Positions 38,201 to 47,618 of a stretch of DNA of 64,000 bases are shown one piece after another. A model generated the notes under the pieces. It did no database searches. It was not told the DNA's origin and was given only the letters and a program-made list of their open reading frames with translations. This DNA comes from Sorex araneus (taxonomy: Eukaryota > Chordata > Mammalia > Eulipotyphla > Soricidae). Position numbers and translations under genes: made by a program. Position 1 is the first letter of the stretch. The number at the start of each line of letters is the position of its first letter. The stretch lies in the NCBI RefSeq assembly GCF_027595985.1, contig NC_073306.1, positions 193,891,000 through 193,954,999 on the forward strand, read 5' to 3'.

Positions 38201-41200
38201 GTCCTAAACAATAGAATGACTACAGAGGAAGACAGAATCAGTGAGCTTGAAGATGAGCTACAGGCAACAACAAACAATGGGAAGAGATCTCAAAATAGCT
38301 CTAGGATGAATCAGAGTCCTAGCAGATGATCTCAAGAGGAACAGCATTAGAATCATTGGAGTACTAGAAGAACAGGGAAGCAACCCCAATGAAAAGACAC
38401 AGTCAAAAAATTATTGCTGTAAAGTTCCCAGAGCTGGAGATGCAGGCATCCAGATTCAAGGAGCCTAAACGGTGCCAGCTAAAAGAGATCCTAAAAGAAA
38501 AATTCCAAGGGGCTGGAGTGATAGCACAGCGGGTAGGGCATTTACCTTGCACGCTGCACGCGGCCGACCTGGGTTTGATTCCCAGCATCCCATATGGTCC
38601 CCTGAGCAGCGCCAGGGGTAATTCCTGAGTGCAGAGCCAGGAGTGACCCCTGTGCATCGCCGTGTGTGACCCAAAAAGCAAAAAAAAAAAAAAAAAAAAG
38701 AAAAAGAAAAACTGCAAGACATATTATATTCAGAATGATTGACATCATTGTTAAAGACACAATACTGCAAGCAACAAGGTCAAAGAAGGAAATCACATAC
38801 AATGGAGCACCCCTTAGTTTCACAGCAAACCTGTCAAGAGGAAACCCTCCAAGCCTGAAGGCAGTGGTGGGATATAAAAAACTCAATGAAATGAACGCTT
38901 CACCCACGATATTTTATCTGACTAAACTCTCACTCAAACTCAAAGGAACCATTCACTATTTCACGGATAAACAACAGCTCAGGAAATTCATAGACTCAAA
39001 ACCAAACCTAAAAGAAGGACTAAAGGGGCTATTGTAAGACAAGAAAATCCCCTACAAACACAACAAATCCTTACAGAAACATGGCGCAAAACCCCATAAC
39101 AATAAATTCTCTCAATGTCAATGGTCTAAATTCACCAATTAAGAGACACAAGTGGTAAAATGGATTCAGAGATTGAACCCCAAATTCTGATGCCTGCAAG
39201 AAACACATCTGAATAGCTAGAACAAACACAGGCTCAAAGTCAAAGGATGGAGCCCACATCCCAAAACACAAAAACAACCAGTGTTGGCATGGATGTGGGG
39301 AGTAAGGGGCTCTCCATAATTGCAGGTGGGAGTGCTGACTGGTCCAGCCATTTTGGAAAACAATATGGACAATTCTCAAAGAATTAGAAATTGAGCTTCC
39401 ATTTGACGCAGCAATACCACTCCTGGGAATATATCTCAGAGAGGCAAAAAGGTATAGTAGAGATGACATCTGCATTTCTATGTTCATTGTAGAACTGTTT
39501 ACAATAGCCACAATCTGGAAAAAACCCGAGTGCCCAAAAACAGATGACTGGTTAAAGAAACTCTGGTATATCTACACAATGGAATACTATGTCACTGTCA
39601 GAAAACATGAAGTCATGAAATTTACATATACGTGGATCAAGATGGAAAGTATCATGCTGAGTGAAATGAGTCAGAAAGAAAGAGACAGACATAGAATGAT
39701 TGCACTCATATGTGGAATATAAAGTAGCTGAGAGGTACAAGCTTGCAATGATGCAATTTCTGGCAGATATTTCTCTGGACTTAGTTACTAAAATACTAAA
39801 TACAGAAATCCAAAACGATGAGGCTGCTAGTGTGGCCACTAGAAGTCAAATCTCTTCATTCTGAGCAACGGAAAACAAATTATAAGATGCTTCCTTTTCA
39901 GCAGGTCTGGCTTTAGCGGGGAGATACTCCAAACAGTAATAGTGAGTTTTTTCTTGAAGTATTGAATGTAATAAAAGTAAAGTGAAAGTAAAGTGAAATT
40001 TATCAGTTACACAGGCTGTGTAGGGGGCTGAGGAGTTTGTGGGAGTAGGTATACTGTGATTCTTGGTGGTGGAATATATGCACTGGTGAAGGGATGGGTG
40101 TTCTAGCATTGTATGACTGAGACATAAACCTGAAAGCTTTGTAACTTTCCACATGGTGATTCAAAAAAAGAATAAATTAATTTAAAAATATGAAAAAAAG
40201 TGAAGGGATGGAAAACAATGCTGCAAGCAAACAACTCCCTTACAAAAGCTGGGGTGGCATTACTAGTGGGGTGGCATTACTAGTATCGGACAACATAGAT
40301 TTCTGGTTGAAAAAGATTAGAAGGGATAGTGAAGGCCATTTTTTACTAATCAGGGTATATGTACAGCGGAAAGAAATCACACTCCTAAATGTGTATGCAC
40401 CCAATGAGGGACCAGCTAAATTCCTACAACAACTGCTAAGAGACCTTAATAAGAACATTGTGAGCAACACAATCGTAGTTGGAGACTTCAACACCGCTCT
40501 ATCACGTCTGGATAGATCAAGAAGATGAAAACCCATCAAGGAAATACTGGTTTTGAAGGAAGCAATAGTAGAGAGAGTGTTAATAGACTTATACACGGCG
40601 TTATATCCCCTCCAAAAAGAATACATATTCTTTTCCAGTGCACATGGAATATTTTCCAGAATAGACCATGTGCTGGGCTACACAATATACCTCAACAAAA
40701 TCAGGAAGATAGACATTTTAACAGCTGTCTTTTCAAACCATGATGCACTGAAGACAGAAGTTAATCATGTACAGATGCAGAAAACCAAATCAAACACCTG
40801 GAAAATAAACAACTCGATGTTGAACAACGAATGAGCGAGTCAGGAAGGAACTCAAGGAAGAAATCAAAAGGTACCTGGAAACAAATGAGAATGAAGACTC
40901 AACTTACCAGAACCTGTGGGACACAGCTAAAGCCGTGTTAAGTGGAAAATTTATAGCTCTGCAAGCATTTATCAGGAAGGAAGAAAGGGCTGACATAAAT
41001 AACTTGACTTCACAACTTAAGATCTTAGAAAAACTTTTGACCAGCCAGGCACGTGGACACACTCACCTGTGCAGGGATGGGCAAGCTGGGACAGCAGGCA
41101 GGGATGCTGGGAAGGCGGGACCTGGGTGCTTGACGGGCAGGTCTGGCGGTGGGAACCTCTCCTTCCCTTTTGAGTGAATTACCTTTCCATCTCCTCACAC

Positions 41201-44200
41201 ATAATATTAAATTAAAAATATTTCCTTCATCTTCCCTTTTGAAATTCTCTTTTGTGAGAATGAAAAATTAGCCTGGTGAAAATCTTTGTTCTATACCTTC
41301 AAAGCCTCGCTGTCTGACAAAATAAAAGGCGTTTCATTCAACCCATTATGCTAGAGGGTTGGACTATCCAAGCAGCTAATAAATTCCTCATCTTGCTCAA
41401 TATGTCCATAACCAATAAATGGAATGCAAACAAAGAAGGAGGCTTGTATTTGGACCTAGGTCCTTCATTAATTGAACTTGAAATAGTCATAGAGGAGACA
41501 CAGAATCTGACATATCAAGAATCAGAAATAAATAACTTAAGGAATTTATTATTTTTATTATCATTATTATTATTGCTTTTTGATTACCGTTGACATTTTT
41601 CAATGGCCAGTTAAAAATTTATTGAAGGTGAACCAATGACATGCCTCAGGTTCTTGCAAGAAGGTCAGATACAGGTAAAGTACAGCCTGTATGCAGCACA
41701 CATTCTTCTATATGTTAATTTTATAGTCAATTATAATCAGAATTCTATTCTACAATATATCTATTGCCTGTAGACAGTTAGCATAAATGTATTTTGGTAA
41801 ATAATAAAATTTAAGCAATTTCCTAGCTCTAAAGTAGCCCAGAGATATGAAGACCAGATCCTTTAAAATACAAATCTTGTACTCCTTGCAAAGAAGAAAC
41901 TGAGATTCCACCCATATACATAAATCCAAGGCCTTATGCAGAGAAGGGCAGACTCCTCAGCAAAGGAGAAACTGCTAAAAAGTCCATGAGATTATGAAGA
42001 GACCATATGAAAATCTATGATATTATGAAAAGACAAACAGTGCAAGGCATGGGGTTCTGTAGAAACCATCAACAGTGCATGGGATGAGATTACTTCCTCT
42101 GCTCCCAAATTTACCCATTCACTGGAAACACTGTAGAACTGTAGGACTGTCATCCCATTGTTCATAAATTTGCCTGAGCGTGCACCAGTAACGTCTCCAT
42201 TGCGAGACTTGTTGTTACTGTTTTTGGCATATAGAATTTTGCAAAATTGTCTCAGATAATTGGGATAAAATTATCCCAGATACATCATGGGTAGCTTGCC
42301 AGGCTCTGCTGTATGGGTGAGATACTCTTGGTAGCTTACCGAACTCTCTGAGAGGGATGGAGGAATTGATCCTGGGTCGGCCACATGTAAGACACACGCC
42401 CTAACTGCTGTGCTACCTTTCCAGCGTCACTGGCAACAAAACATTGAAAATTGCTACAGATTTATCTGTCAATACAAAATTGAAAATTGCTATACATTTA
42501 TTGTAAGACAGAACACTCCTTTTCTAAGTAAACTGTACTCTAAGCTAATATTTTTTAAATTTTATTTTATTATATTGAATCACCGTGAAAAAAAAAAGGT
42601 TTCCGGTTTAAGTCTCAATCATACAATGATTAAACCCCATCCCTTTACCTGTGCATATGTTCCACTACCAAGAACCCCAATATACCCTCTCCCACCCACC
42701 AGCCCACTCCAACGTAGCTAGTGATCTTCATTTTATTCTCTATACTTTTCTCTATACTTTGAATACATTCAATTTTTCAATAGAGAACTCACTAGTATTG
42801 TTTGGAACTTTCCCCTAACAATTGGGCTTGCTGTAAAGGCATCATTTGACAATTTCTTTTCATTGCTGAGAATGAAGATTCTATGAGCTGTCGTGGCCAT
42901 GCATTTTCTGATATTTTAGTTCAGTTCACAGTCTAGATGCATGTTTGTAAGTAGCCGCTCTGGGTGCCAAAATGGGTTAGAAGAGCTCTTGGATCATAGT
43001 CTTTAGGAGCAGAGGGTCTGTTTTTGAGAAGCTGCTCTGTATCTTATATGGGCCAAGGGCGTGCCGGTACCGCCCCCTTCCCACGATAGCCTATGAGCCA
43101 CACCATTGCAAAGTTCCTACCTCTGGGTGGAAGTCTCTAAACTGATTTCTAATGAAGACTTAATGTCTAAATGTAGGAGTGATCTGTCACTGTAACTGTC
43201 ATCTTGTTGCTCATCGATTTGCTCAAGCGGACACCAGTAACATCTCCATTGTGAGACGTTACTGTTTCTGACATATGGAATATGACACAAGTACCTTGCC
43301 AGTCTTTGCCGTGTGGGCGAGATACTCATGGTAAATTTCCAGGCTCCCTGAGAGGGGCAGAGGAACTGAACCCATGCCGGCTGCGTGCAAGGCGAAAGCC
43401 CTACCCGCTGCACTGTTGCTCCAGCCCTAGCAAGTAAATTGTAGGATGACTGCAAATAACTCTAAAGTTATTTTAGCTTGTTAGTATCTGTTTTATCTAG
43501 GTAGATTACAAAACTAGAAATCTACAAAGAGAAATCAAATAAAACAACAGGACCAGGCTTACCTTGGGCAGGGGCTTGGCAGGCTTGCAGTGCAGTCCTC
43601 CAACAAACTCAAAATTTGGTAAGATTGGGTGAGGAAACTGAAAATCCCAGTAAGTTCTAATGAGCCAGAAATCGGCTTTGCTCATCAGCTTAGATATTGA
43701 AGTGGGTTTTCCTGTGAGAAAAAATATGGGGCAAAAAAAACAATAAAGAACGAGAGTTTAGAAAGTGAATATTCCAAGATGAATTACATATAGACCTTGG
43801 AATGATGTAACATAATCTCCATTTAATACTACAGTTTCAATTCTATCATCTGTGATAAAAGAAAATATACCTAAGACACTGCAATAATATGCTTTCATAA
43901 TTTGTATGTGGTTCATGTATATTTAAGCAAGCTTAAATTAAAAAAAGAGCAAGCTCCCGGGAGAGAGAGACACAGAGAGTCTCTTGCTCTCGCACCTGGC
44001 TGTCTACTACGGGCCCCCCACCCCATGGAGGGAATGGGCTCCAGCTTCCCGCCCCCCCCCCCCCCAGCAGAGCTCCCAGCGGCCAAAGACCTCAAGAGCC
44101 AAGCCACAGCCATGCTCAAGGCCCCTCTCCACACATTTGGATGAGTCTCACACATGAAGGTACTGACAAAGGAACCCAGGTGTGTGGGACCCGGGGCTGA

Positions 44201-47200
44201 GACCTCCAAGTCTGCTCAGATCGGGACTGGGCCTCTTCCTCCCTGATTTCCATTTTCTAGTGTCACACCCAGGACTGCTCCTGGCGCTGTGTAATCCCAT
44301 CAGCATCCAACATCCAGAGACTTTAAAGCAAGCTCCAGGAAGCTTATAACCTACTTAAGCCTACTTCTCCCTCTGGGAGAAACTGGCAAACTACAGAGAA
44401 TTTCCTGCGCACATGGAGAGCCTCACAAACTCCCCATGCCTTATTAATATGTAAAAAACAGTAACAATCTGGGTCTCATTCCCCTGACCCTGAAAAAACC
44501 TCTAATGTGGCATTGTTGGGAAGGACGAGTAGAGAAAAGCTTCTAAAATCTCAGGGCTAGGACGAATGGAGACGTTACTGAGACTGCTCCAGAAATACGA
44601 CAATCAAGGGGATGATGATAATCATCATCATGCATATTTACCTTCAGTAAAGTGGAAAAAACTTGTGAAAATTAGTAAATGAATAATGAATTTAAAGTTT
44701 TAATGACTCGGGCTAGAGAGATGCACAGCATACAGAGTGTAGGCCACTTCCCTTTCACATAACTTTACTGAGTGATCCACATCTCTTCGTATGGTCCTTT
44801 GTGTACTTCTTGTACCTGGAACCAGGAGTAATCCCTGAGCACAGCTGGGTGTGACTCCCAGACAATCAGAAACACCTGAAATGTTTATGACTAGAAAGAA
44901 TCCACTCCTACACATGTAAATTAGCAAAGCAGAGGATCTAACATACCTTCTATCTTCTAGATGAAGTTACGATCTTTTTACCTCTGGCAGAACTGAGAGA
45001 GATTCTAAAGAGACATTGGTCTCTCCATAAAGGTGATCTCCAGTCTACAATCTTCTCTATTTCTTGATAAAACAATTTTGTTATTGGAGTAATTATTTGT
45101 ATATCAGACTGTTTGGGTTGAGCGATACCTCAGCAGGTTTGGCGTTTGCCTTGCACGCCGCCAACCCAGGTTCGATTCCTTCATACATCTCCCAGAGCCC
45201 ATAAAACTACTGACAGTATACCTGCCCTCACAGCATAGCCTGGGAAACTACCCATGGCATATTTGATATGCAAAAACAGTAACAAAAGTCTCACGATGGA
45301 GACGTTACTGGTGCCCGTTCTAGCAAAATCAATGAACAATGAAAGGACAGTGCTACAGTGCTATCAGTCTGTTTAACACTCTCATCTCTAATAAAATCAT
45401 ATGATTGTATTATTCACAATCATGAATTATTTTTCAAAATAAACTATAGGAATTAAAACACATATTTGTATATTCTGAAAGTTGTGTAGCATAAGATGTA
45501 ACGATCATTAATTTATTGATGTTCCACACAGTTGTAAATAAGAATGCTTTCCCACAGGTGCTTGTGGATCTCGACCATTTAACAAGATATTTCTTTAGCC
45601 CTAGAGTTTTCAAGTAAAATAGAGATTTATTTTTATTTCAGGTTATGGGAAAATTATTTATATTTACTACCAAATTGGTTTTTGTTAAAACCATCATATT
45701 ATTTTTATGTTAAATATAGTGCAAACATATTGAAAATATTTACAAAATATAGGCACCTAGCAGTGGCCACCCTCAACTTTGATTCTTTCTTCAGTGAATA
45801 TCATTTTAAAAGAATATAGATGAATTTTTTTGTATCATCTTTTTTCAAAAAGATTTTATACTTGAAAGAGATGATTTGTGGTTACATAGTAATGAGAGTC
45901 TGTGTAATTATTAGAAGGTAAAATTGTTGGTACTGACTGAAATAAAGTCACTCTTCAAAATGAATGGTGTCTTCACGTAAACGGGCAAAATACTTTAAAC
46001 TCTACATAAGGAATCCAAAGAGAAATAATGTCATCAATGTTTCAGTAGAGCTGCAATAAAATTGTATAACTCTCTAATAGATATTTCCACCTTGAACAAC
46101 ATATTACAATTCTAATGTTTGCTTTTTAAAATAAAAGAGACAAGCAAAATGAAGATGCAGTATAAATAAGTATAATAAAGAAAAATCTTAGAGTAGTAAA
46201 CTTAATTATATAATAATCATGACATTGCGGAGCCTGGCAAATTTCCTGTGGCTTATTCGATATGCCAAACACAGTAACAAGAAGTCTCACAAAGGAGATG
46301 TTACGGGTGCCTGCTCAAGCAAATGAATGAACAACGGAAAAGAGTGCCACAGACAGTGTGACAGTGCCATAGATTTTGGGCTGGAGCGATAGCACAGCGA
46401 GTAGCCATTTGCCTTGAAGAAGGCCTACTGGGTTTGATTTCTCTGTCCCTCTCGGAGAGCCCAGCAAACTACCAAGAGTATCCCACCTGTATGGCAGAAC
46501 CTGGCAAGCTACCATGGTGTATTCGATATATCAAAAACAGTAACAACAAGTCTCACAATGGAGATGTTACTGGTGTCAGCTTGAGCAAATCAATGAACAA
46601 CGGGATGACAGTGCTACAGTGCTATTTAGTATACTTGTCATAAATTGTCAAAAACTACACCATTACATTAGAGGGAACTCTAATGTAAAATGGATGTTGA
46701 ATAATACGAATGAGTCAGTTTAGGTCCATCAGATTTAACAATTCACTGTTTCAAGGGATTAGAGAGATAGTACACTGGGTAAATTAGAAAATTTACTCGT
46801 CAAGGTATTAGGACATTTAAGACATCTTATTACCAACTGAAACATGACTTACCTAGTACTTCACTATAAAACTCATCCCATTGCTTGTCACATACTGTCT
46901 GGTACCAAAAGTCAAAATAAAGCACATGAATCATATTTTTAACCCTCTCCATGAATGTCATTCGGTCACTTAATTCAGACAGAACAACAGGTACATAGGA
47001 TGGTGGGAGGGGAAGTCCTCCACTATACTTTTCAAGTCCATATCCGGGAGAGGAGCGGAGACTGTACACTAAAGGGACTTGAAGCATTTCAGCCAGAAGC
47101 TCACCACAGGGTCCAATAGCATCTGCAAAAACGACATCAAACCTTGTCTCTTATAATTTTTTCATTAGCTTCTTGTTCAGAACTAGATCTTTACAAAGAT

Positions 47201-47576
47201 TCCTAAATGCAGTATAAGATTCACAACTAATATCTTGCAGTTTTGAATAATAAGACCAAAATGATTTTTTTGGCATCTTGTATATCCATTCCTCAAGGAG
47301 TCTTTGGGCAGTGGTTTCCATATGACCTTTAGCATATTGTGTTGGGTAAACCTCAAAATTAAAAGAAGCTGGTTTTGTAGAGTCAGCAATTACAGAAGCT
47401 TTCGATGTAAGAATAGTTACTTCATGACCTCTCTTTGCAAGCTCATCCAGGATTGTCTTTATGTTGATCCAATGGCTGTATGCAATGGGCCACACCAACA
47501 CCTTTCCACAACTCCCACAACTGAAATAACAACCCAGCTCTAGCAGGAGCAGAAGTGAAATCCATTTAACAGACAT
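23000..47576 (-). CDS. UGT2B: UGT2B-like UDP-glucuronosyltransferase gene, six exons, one in-frame stop
   Basis: UGT2B enzymes move glucuronic acid from UDP-glucuronate onto steroids, bile acids and drugs. They sit in the endoplasmic reticulum membrane with the catalytic part in the lumen. The coding exons are 47576-46853, 43711-43563, 28731-28600, 26389-26302, 24915-24696 and 23279-23000. Each has AG/GT borders, and the lengths sum to 1593 bases (530 codons plus stop), within a residue of human UGT2B7. Visible: a signal peptide, the catalytic His at residue 35 (SHW), the catalytic Asp at about residue 152 (FADA), the [11 protein letters not shown] and FITHGG donor-binding signature, a C-terminal membrane helix, and a lysine-rich tail with K at -3 and -5 (KXKXX type ER retrieval). 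The one defect is TAA at 47151-47153, codon 142, where relatives have Gln. With everything else intact, I read this as a recently inactivated gene, a null allele or a base error. Which UGT2B orthologue it is cannot be decided here. Confidence 0.9.
23719..23884 (-). mobile_element. Old SOR-type SINE
   Basis: Reverse strand body (ctctgcactcagggatcagg, catatggg) and worn tRNA-like head (tactatctcctaggcc), after a T-run and G-run on the left. Possible flanking repeat acactact. Confidence 0.75.
24298..24405 (+). mobile_element. RTE-tailed SINE, 3' part
   Basis: tatgccaaaaacagtaa, then ctcatgatggagacgttact and the RTE-like tail ending in repeated acagtgata. 5'-truncated. Confidence 0.8.
24696..24915 (-). 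CDS. UGT2B: UGT2B-like exon 5 (UGT signature)
   Basis: 220 bases, the usual size, with TAG acceptor and GTGAGT donor. It encodes [27 protein letters not shown] and [11 protein letters not shown], the hallmark UDP-glucuronate binding signature, then [18 protein letters not shown]. No lesions. Confidence 0.95.
24916..26301 (-). other. UGT2B intron 4
   Basis: Holds an old SINE at 25125-25272 and a possible older SINE at about 25775-25985 (reverse of a tRNA-like head near cagtccttcaat). Otherwise AT-rich. Confidence 0.8.
25125..25272 (-). mobile_element. Old SOR-type SINE
   Basis: Reverse strand with ggttctcagggcttactcct and a worn head ending ttctccagctcc. A T-run marks the tail side. Confidence 0.7.
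26302..26389 (-). CDS. UGT2B: UGT2B-like exon 4
   Basis: 88 bases, the usual size, with CAG acceptor and GTAAGT donor. It encodes [18 protein letters not shown] and then [12 protein letters not shown], the start of the UGT signature that contacts the nucleotide sugar. No lesions. Confidence 0.92.
26590..26690 (+). mobile_element. Partial old SOR-type SINE
   Basis: ccgggggtgatccctgagaa and ccctgagcatcactgggact are the body of the SINE. No head. Confidence 0.6.
27612..27780 (+). mobile_element. Old SOR-type SINE
   Basis: Head agctggaatgatagtactgt, B-box-like gtgttcaatccctggcac, and body ending gagcaccactgggtgtggcc, followed by an AATG/AATA-rich tail to about 27825. Confidence 0.82.
27969..28146 (-). 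mobile_element. SOR-type shrew SINE
   Basis: Complete reverse copy, tail at the left, head at attgctccagcccc. Flanked by direct repeat tgtaatgctgattctt (27953-27968 and 28147-28162). Confidence 0.95.
28600..28731 (-). CDS. UGT2B: UGT2B-like exon 3
   Basis: 132 bases, the usual size, with acceptor ACAG and donor GTTAGG. The encoded segment starts [17 protein letters not shown], includes GSMVSNM and ends ALAQIPQK. This is the first strand and helix of the UDP-glucuronate binding fold. No lesions. Confidence 0.92.
28940..29480 (-). mobile_element. Old L1 ORF2 C-terminal relic
   Basis: The reverse strand reads [17 protein letters not shown] and [13 protein letters not shown] text, the end of mammalian L1 ORF2, with stops. 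Much more worn than the other L1 copies. Confidence 0.75.
29481..30829. other. AT-rich intron sequence
   Basis: No repeat family, exon or signal recognised. Confidence 0.45.
30832..30998 (+). mobile_element. SOR-type shrew SINE
   Basis: Head ctggagcatagcacaggtgt, gggttcaattcccagcatcc, body to gccgggtgtgaaccaaaag and an A-rich tail. Near-repeats aagaaaaatcac / aagaaaaattac flank it. Confidence 0.9.
31006..31874 (+). other. Unassigned stretch, LTR-like signals possible
   Basis: Contains gattggtcccacaag at about 31260 and tctatataatac about 40 bases later, spaced like a CAAT and TATA box of an LTR, then CT-rich text. No borders or target duplication found, so only a suggestion. Confidence 0.25.
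31875..37215 (-). mobile_element. Near-full-length L1 (degenerate)
   Basis: From the right: 5' region to about 37110, ORF1 coiled-coil and RRM text at 36893-36561 ([19 protein letters not shown]), ORF2 endonuclease from 36127 ([13 protein letters not shown]), reverse transcriptase at 34485-33982 ([20 protein letters not shown]), [15 protein letters not shown] at about 33700, and the C-terminal zinc-knuckle area to 32604. The 3' UTR ends at 31875 with AATAATTAAA-like text. Several frameshifts and stops in both ORFs. Confidence 0.93.
38511..38697 (+). mobile_element. SOR-type shrew SINE, young
   Basis: Near-consensus head gggctggagtgatagcacag, B-box area, body to gtgacccaaaaagc and a 20-base A-tail. 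Sits inside L1 ORF1, and an aagaaaaa-type repeat flanks it. Confidence 0.95.
39254..40196 (+). mobile_element. L1 3' end nested in another L1
   Basis: ORF2 C-terminus ([47 protein letters not shown]) plus the 3' UTR to the A-rich tail at 40196. The host ORF2 resumes in the same place on both sides, and similar sequences aaagtcaaaggatgga / aaagtgaagggatgga mark the target duplication. Confidence 0.9.
41041..42147. other. Unassigned intron stretch
   Basis: A GC-rich piece at 41041-41160 (ggcacgtggacacactcacc...), then AT-rich text. The part 41300-41350 (aataaaaggcgtttcattca) looks a little like an LTR end but has no borders. No gene. Confidence 0.35.
42148..42424 (-). mobile_element. RTE-tailed SINE
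   Basis: Reverse strand: tRNA-like head at the right (gctgtgctacctttccagc), B-box-like gatcctgggtcggcc, body with ctcttggtagcttacc and ttgttgttactgtttttggc, then the RTE-like 3' end (gcaccagtaacgtctccatt, cccattgttcat). Confidence 0.9.
42550..43135 (-). mobile_element. Composite retroposon with an L1-type 3' end, copy 2
   Basis: Same order as copy 1: L1-like end at ttttattatattgaatcacc, then tagagaactcactagtattg, gatgag-like and cagttcacagtctagatgca blocks shared with copies 1 and 3. More diverged. In UGT2B intron 2. Confidence 0.72.
43168..43430 (-). mobile_element. RTE-tailed SINE
   Basis: Same plan as 42148-42424, with head gcactgttgctccagcc and 3' end caccagtaacatctccattg followed by ctcatcgatttgctcaagcg. 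The tail ends in cactgtaactgtcat-type repeats. Confidence 0.92.
43563..43711 (-). CDS. UGT2B: UGT2B-like exon 2
   Basis: 149 bases, the usual size for UGT2 exon 2, with CAG before it and GTAAG after it. It encodes [19 protein letters not shown], continuing through [18 protein letters not shown] to KPAKPLPK. There are no stops and both phases match exons 1 and 3. It bridges the N-terminal acceptor domain and the C-terminal donor domain. Confidence 0.92.
43945..44359 (+). other. GC-rich piece of unknown origin before an RTE-tailed end
   Basis: GC-rich text (agctcccgggagagagagac, a C-run, cccaggtgtgtgggacccgg) quite unlike its AT-rich surroundings, with a short SINE-like bit (cacacccaggactgctcctg). 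It runs into an RTE-tailed SINE end at 44360-44625 and may be the 5' part of one longer retroposon. Confidence 0.4.
44360..44625 (+). mobile_element. RTE-tailed SINE, divergent
   Basis: ctctgggagaaactggcaaa, gtaaaaaacagtaacaatct, and later aatggagacgttactgagac with aatcaaggggatgatgata: the body and RTE-like 3' end of the family, with an extra stretch of about 80 bases between. Confidence 0.6.
44706..44880 (+). mobile_element. Old SOR-type SINE
   Basis: Worn head (gggctagagagatgcacagc) and body (ccaggagtaatccctgagca, gctgggtgtgactcc). Confidence 0.7.
45117..45375 (+). mobile_element. RTE-tailed SINE, complete
   Basis: Head ggttgagcgatacctcagca, B-box ggttcgattcc, body with cataaaactactgacagtat and aaaaacagtaacaaaagtct, then RTE-like end gatggagacgttactggtgc and tail agtgctacagtgctat. 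Confidence 0.93.
46228..46371 (+). mobile_element. RTE-tailed SINE, 5'-truncated
   Basis: Starts in the body (gagcctggcaaatttcctgt), then gtctcacaaaggagatgtta and the RTE-like tail with acagtgtgacagtgccat. Confidence 0.88.
46378..46625 (+). mobile_element. RTE-tailed SINE, complete
   Basis: Head gggctggagcgatagcacag is identical in type to the SOR SINE head. The body has taccaagagtatcccacctg and ttcgatatatcaaaaacagt, and the end aatggagatgttactggtgt, gagcaaatcaatgaacaacg, then agtgctacagtgctat. Confidence 0.94.
46853..47576 (-). CDS. UGT2B: UGT2B-like exon 1 (signal peptide and acceptor-binding half)
   Basis: The start is taken at 47576, where MSVKW matches the family. An in-frame ATG at 47618 would add 14 residues that do not look like a leader. 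The exon encodes a hydrophobic signal peptide, then KVLVW and catalytic His35 in SHWINIK, and later the PPSYVPVV and FMERVKNMI blocks typical of UGT2B. The reading frame is open except for TAA at 47151-47153; the codons on both sides (MKKL before, RFDVVFADA after) remain in the same frame and well conserved. The donor site is AG|GTAAGT at 46852. The phase-1 end is the normal one for this family. Confidence 0.92.
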
Positions 47577-47618
47577 TCTGGCAGAAAACGATATCAAAAT
47601 TCCATTTTCTTTTGCCAT

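Larger units (their letters stand above)
37220..41040 (+). mobile_element. L1 with 5' UTR, ORF1 and start of ORF2, interrupted twice
   Basis: The 5' UTR has two related GC-rich units (about 37245-37310 and 37400-37445: ccgcccttcc...cagcctgcttct), then gtgtggc motifs. ORF1 starts near 37894 and is broken by stops and by a SINE at 38511-38697. ORF2 begins near 39080 ([13 protein letters not shown]), is split by a nested L1 (39254-40196), and resumes with [13 protein letters not shown] and [10 protein letters not shown]. It ends near 41040 after [10 protein letters not shown]. Confidence 0.9.
28732..43562 (-). other. UGT2B intron 2 (14.8 kb, packed with L1)
   Basis: Large intron expanded by insertions: an old L1 end, SINEs, two long L1 copies head to head near 37.2 kb with a third nested in one, composite retroposon copy 2, and two RTE-tailed SINEs. 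No other coding exon seen. Confidence 0.88.
43712..46852 (-). other. UGT2B intron 1
   Basis: Holds a GC-rich piece with a 15-base C run near 44050, a group of RTE-tailed SINEs and an old SINE. The remaining AT-rich part (45380-46225) shows nothing. Confidence 0.85.

Noticed and set aside
38403..38907. Several overlapping minus frames with hydrophobic stretches
   Set aside because: Shadows of L1 ORF1 and the SINE with its A-tail.
46378..46450. tRNA-like sequence
   Set aside because: It is the SINE head; the box sequences are worn and the cloverleaf is not complete.
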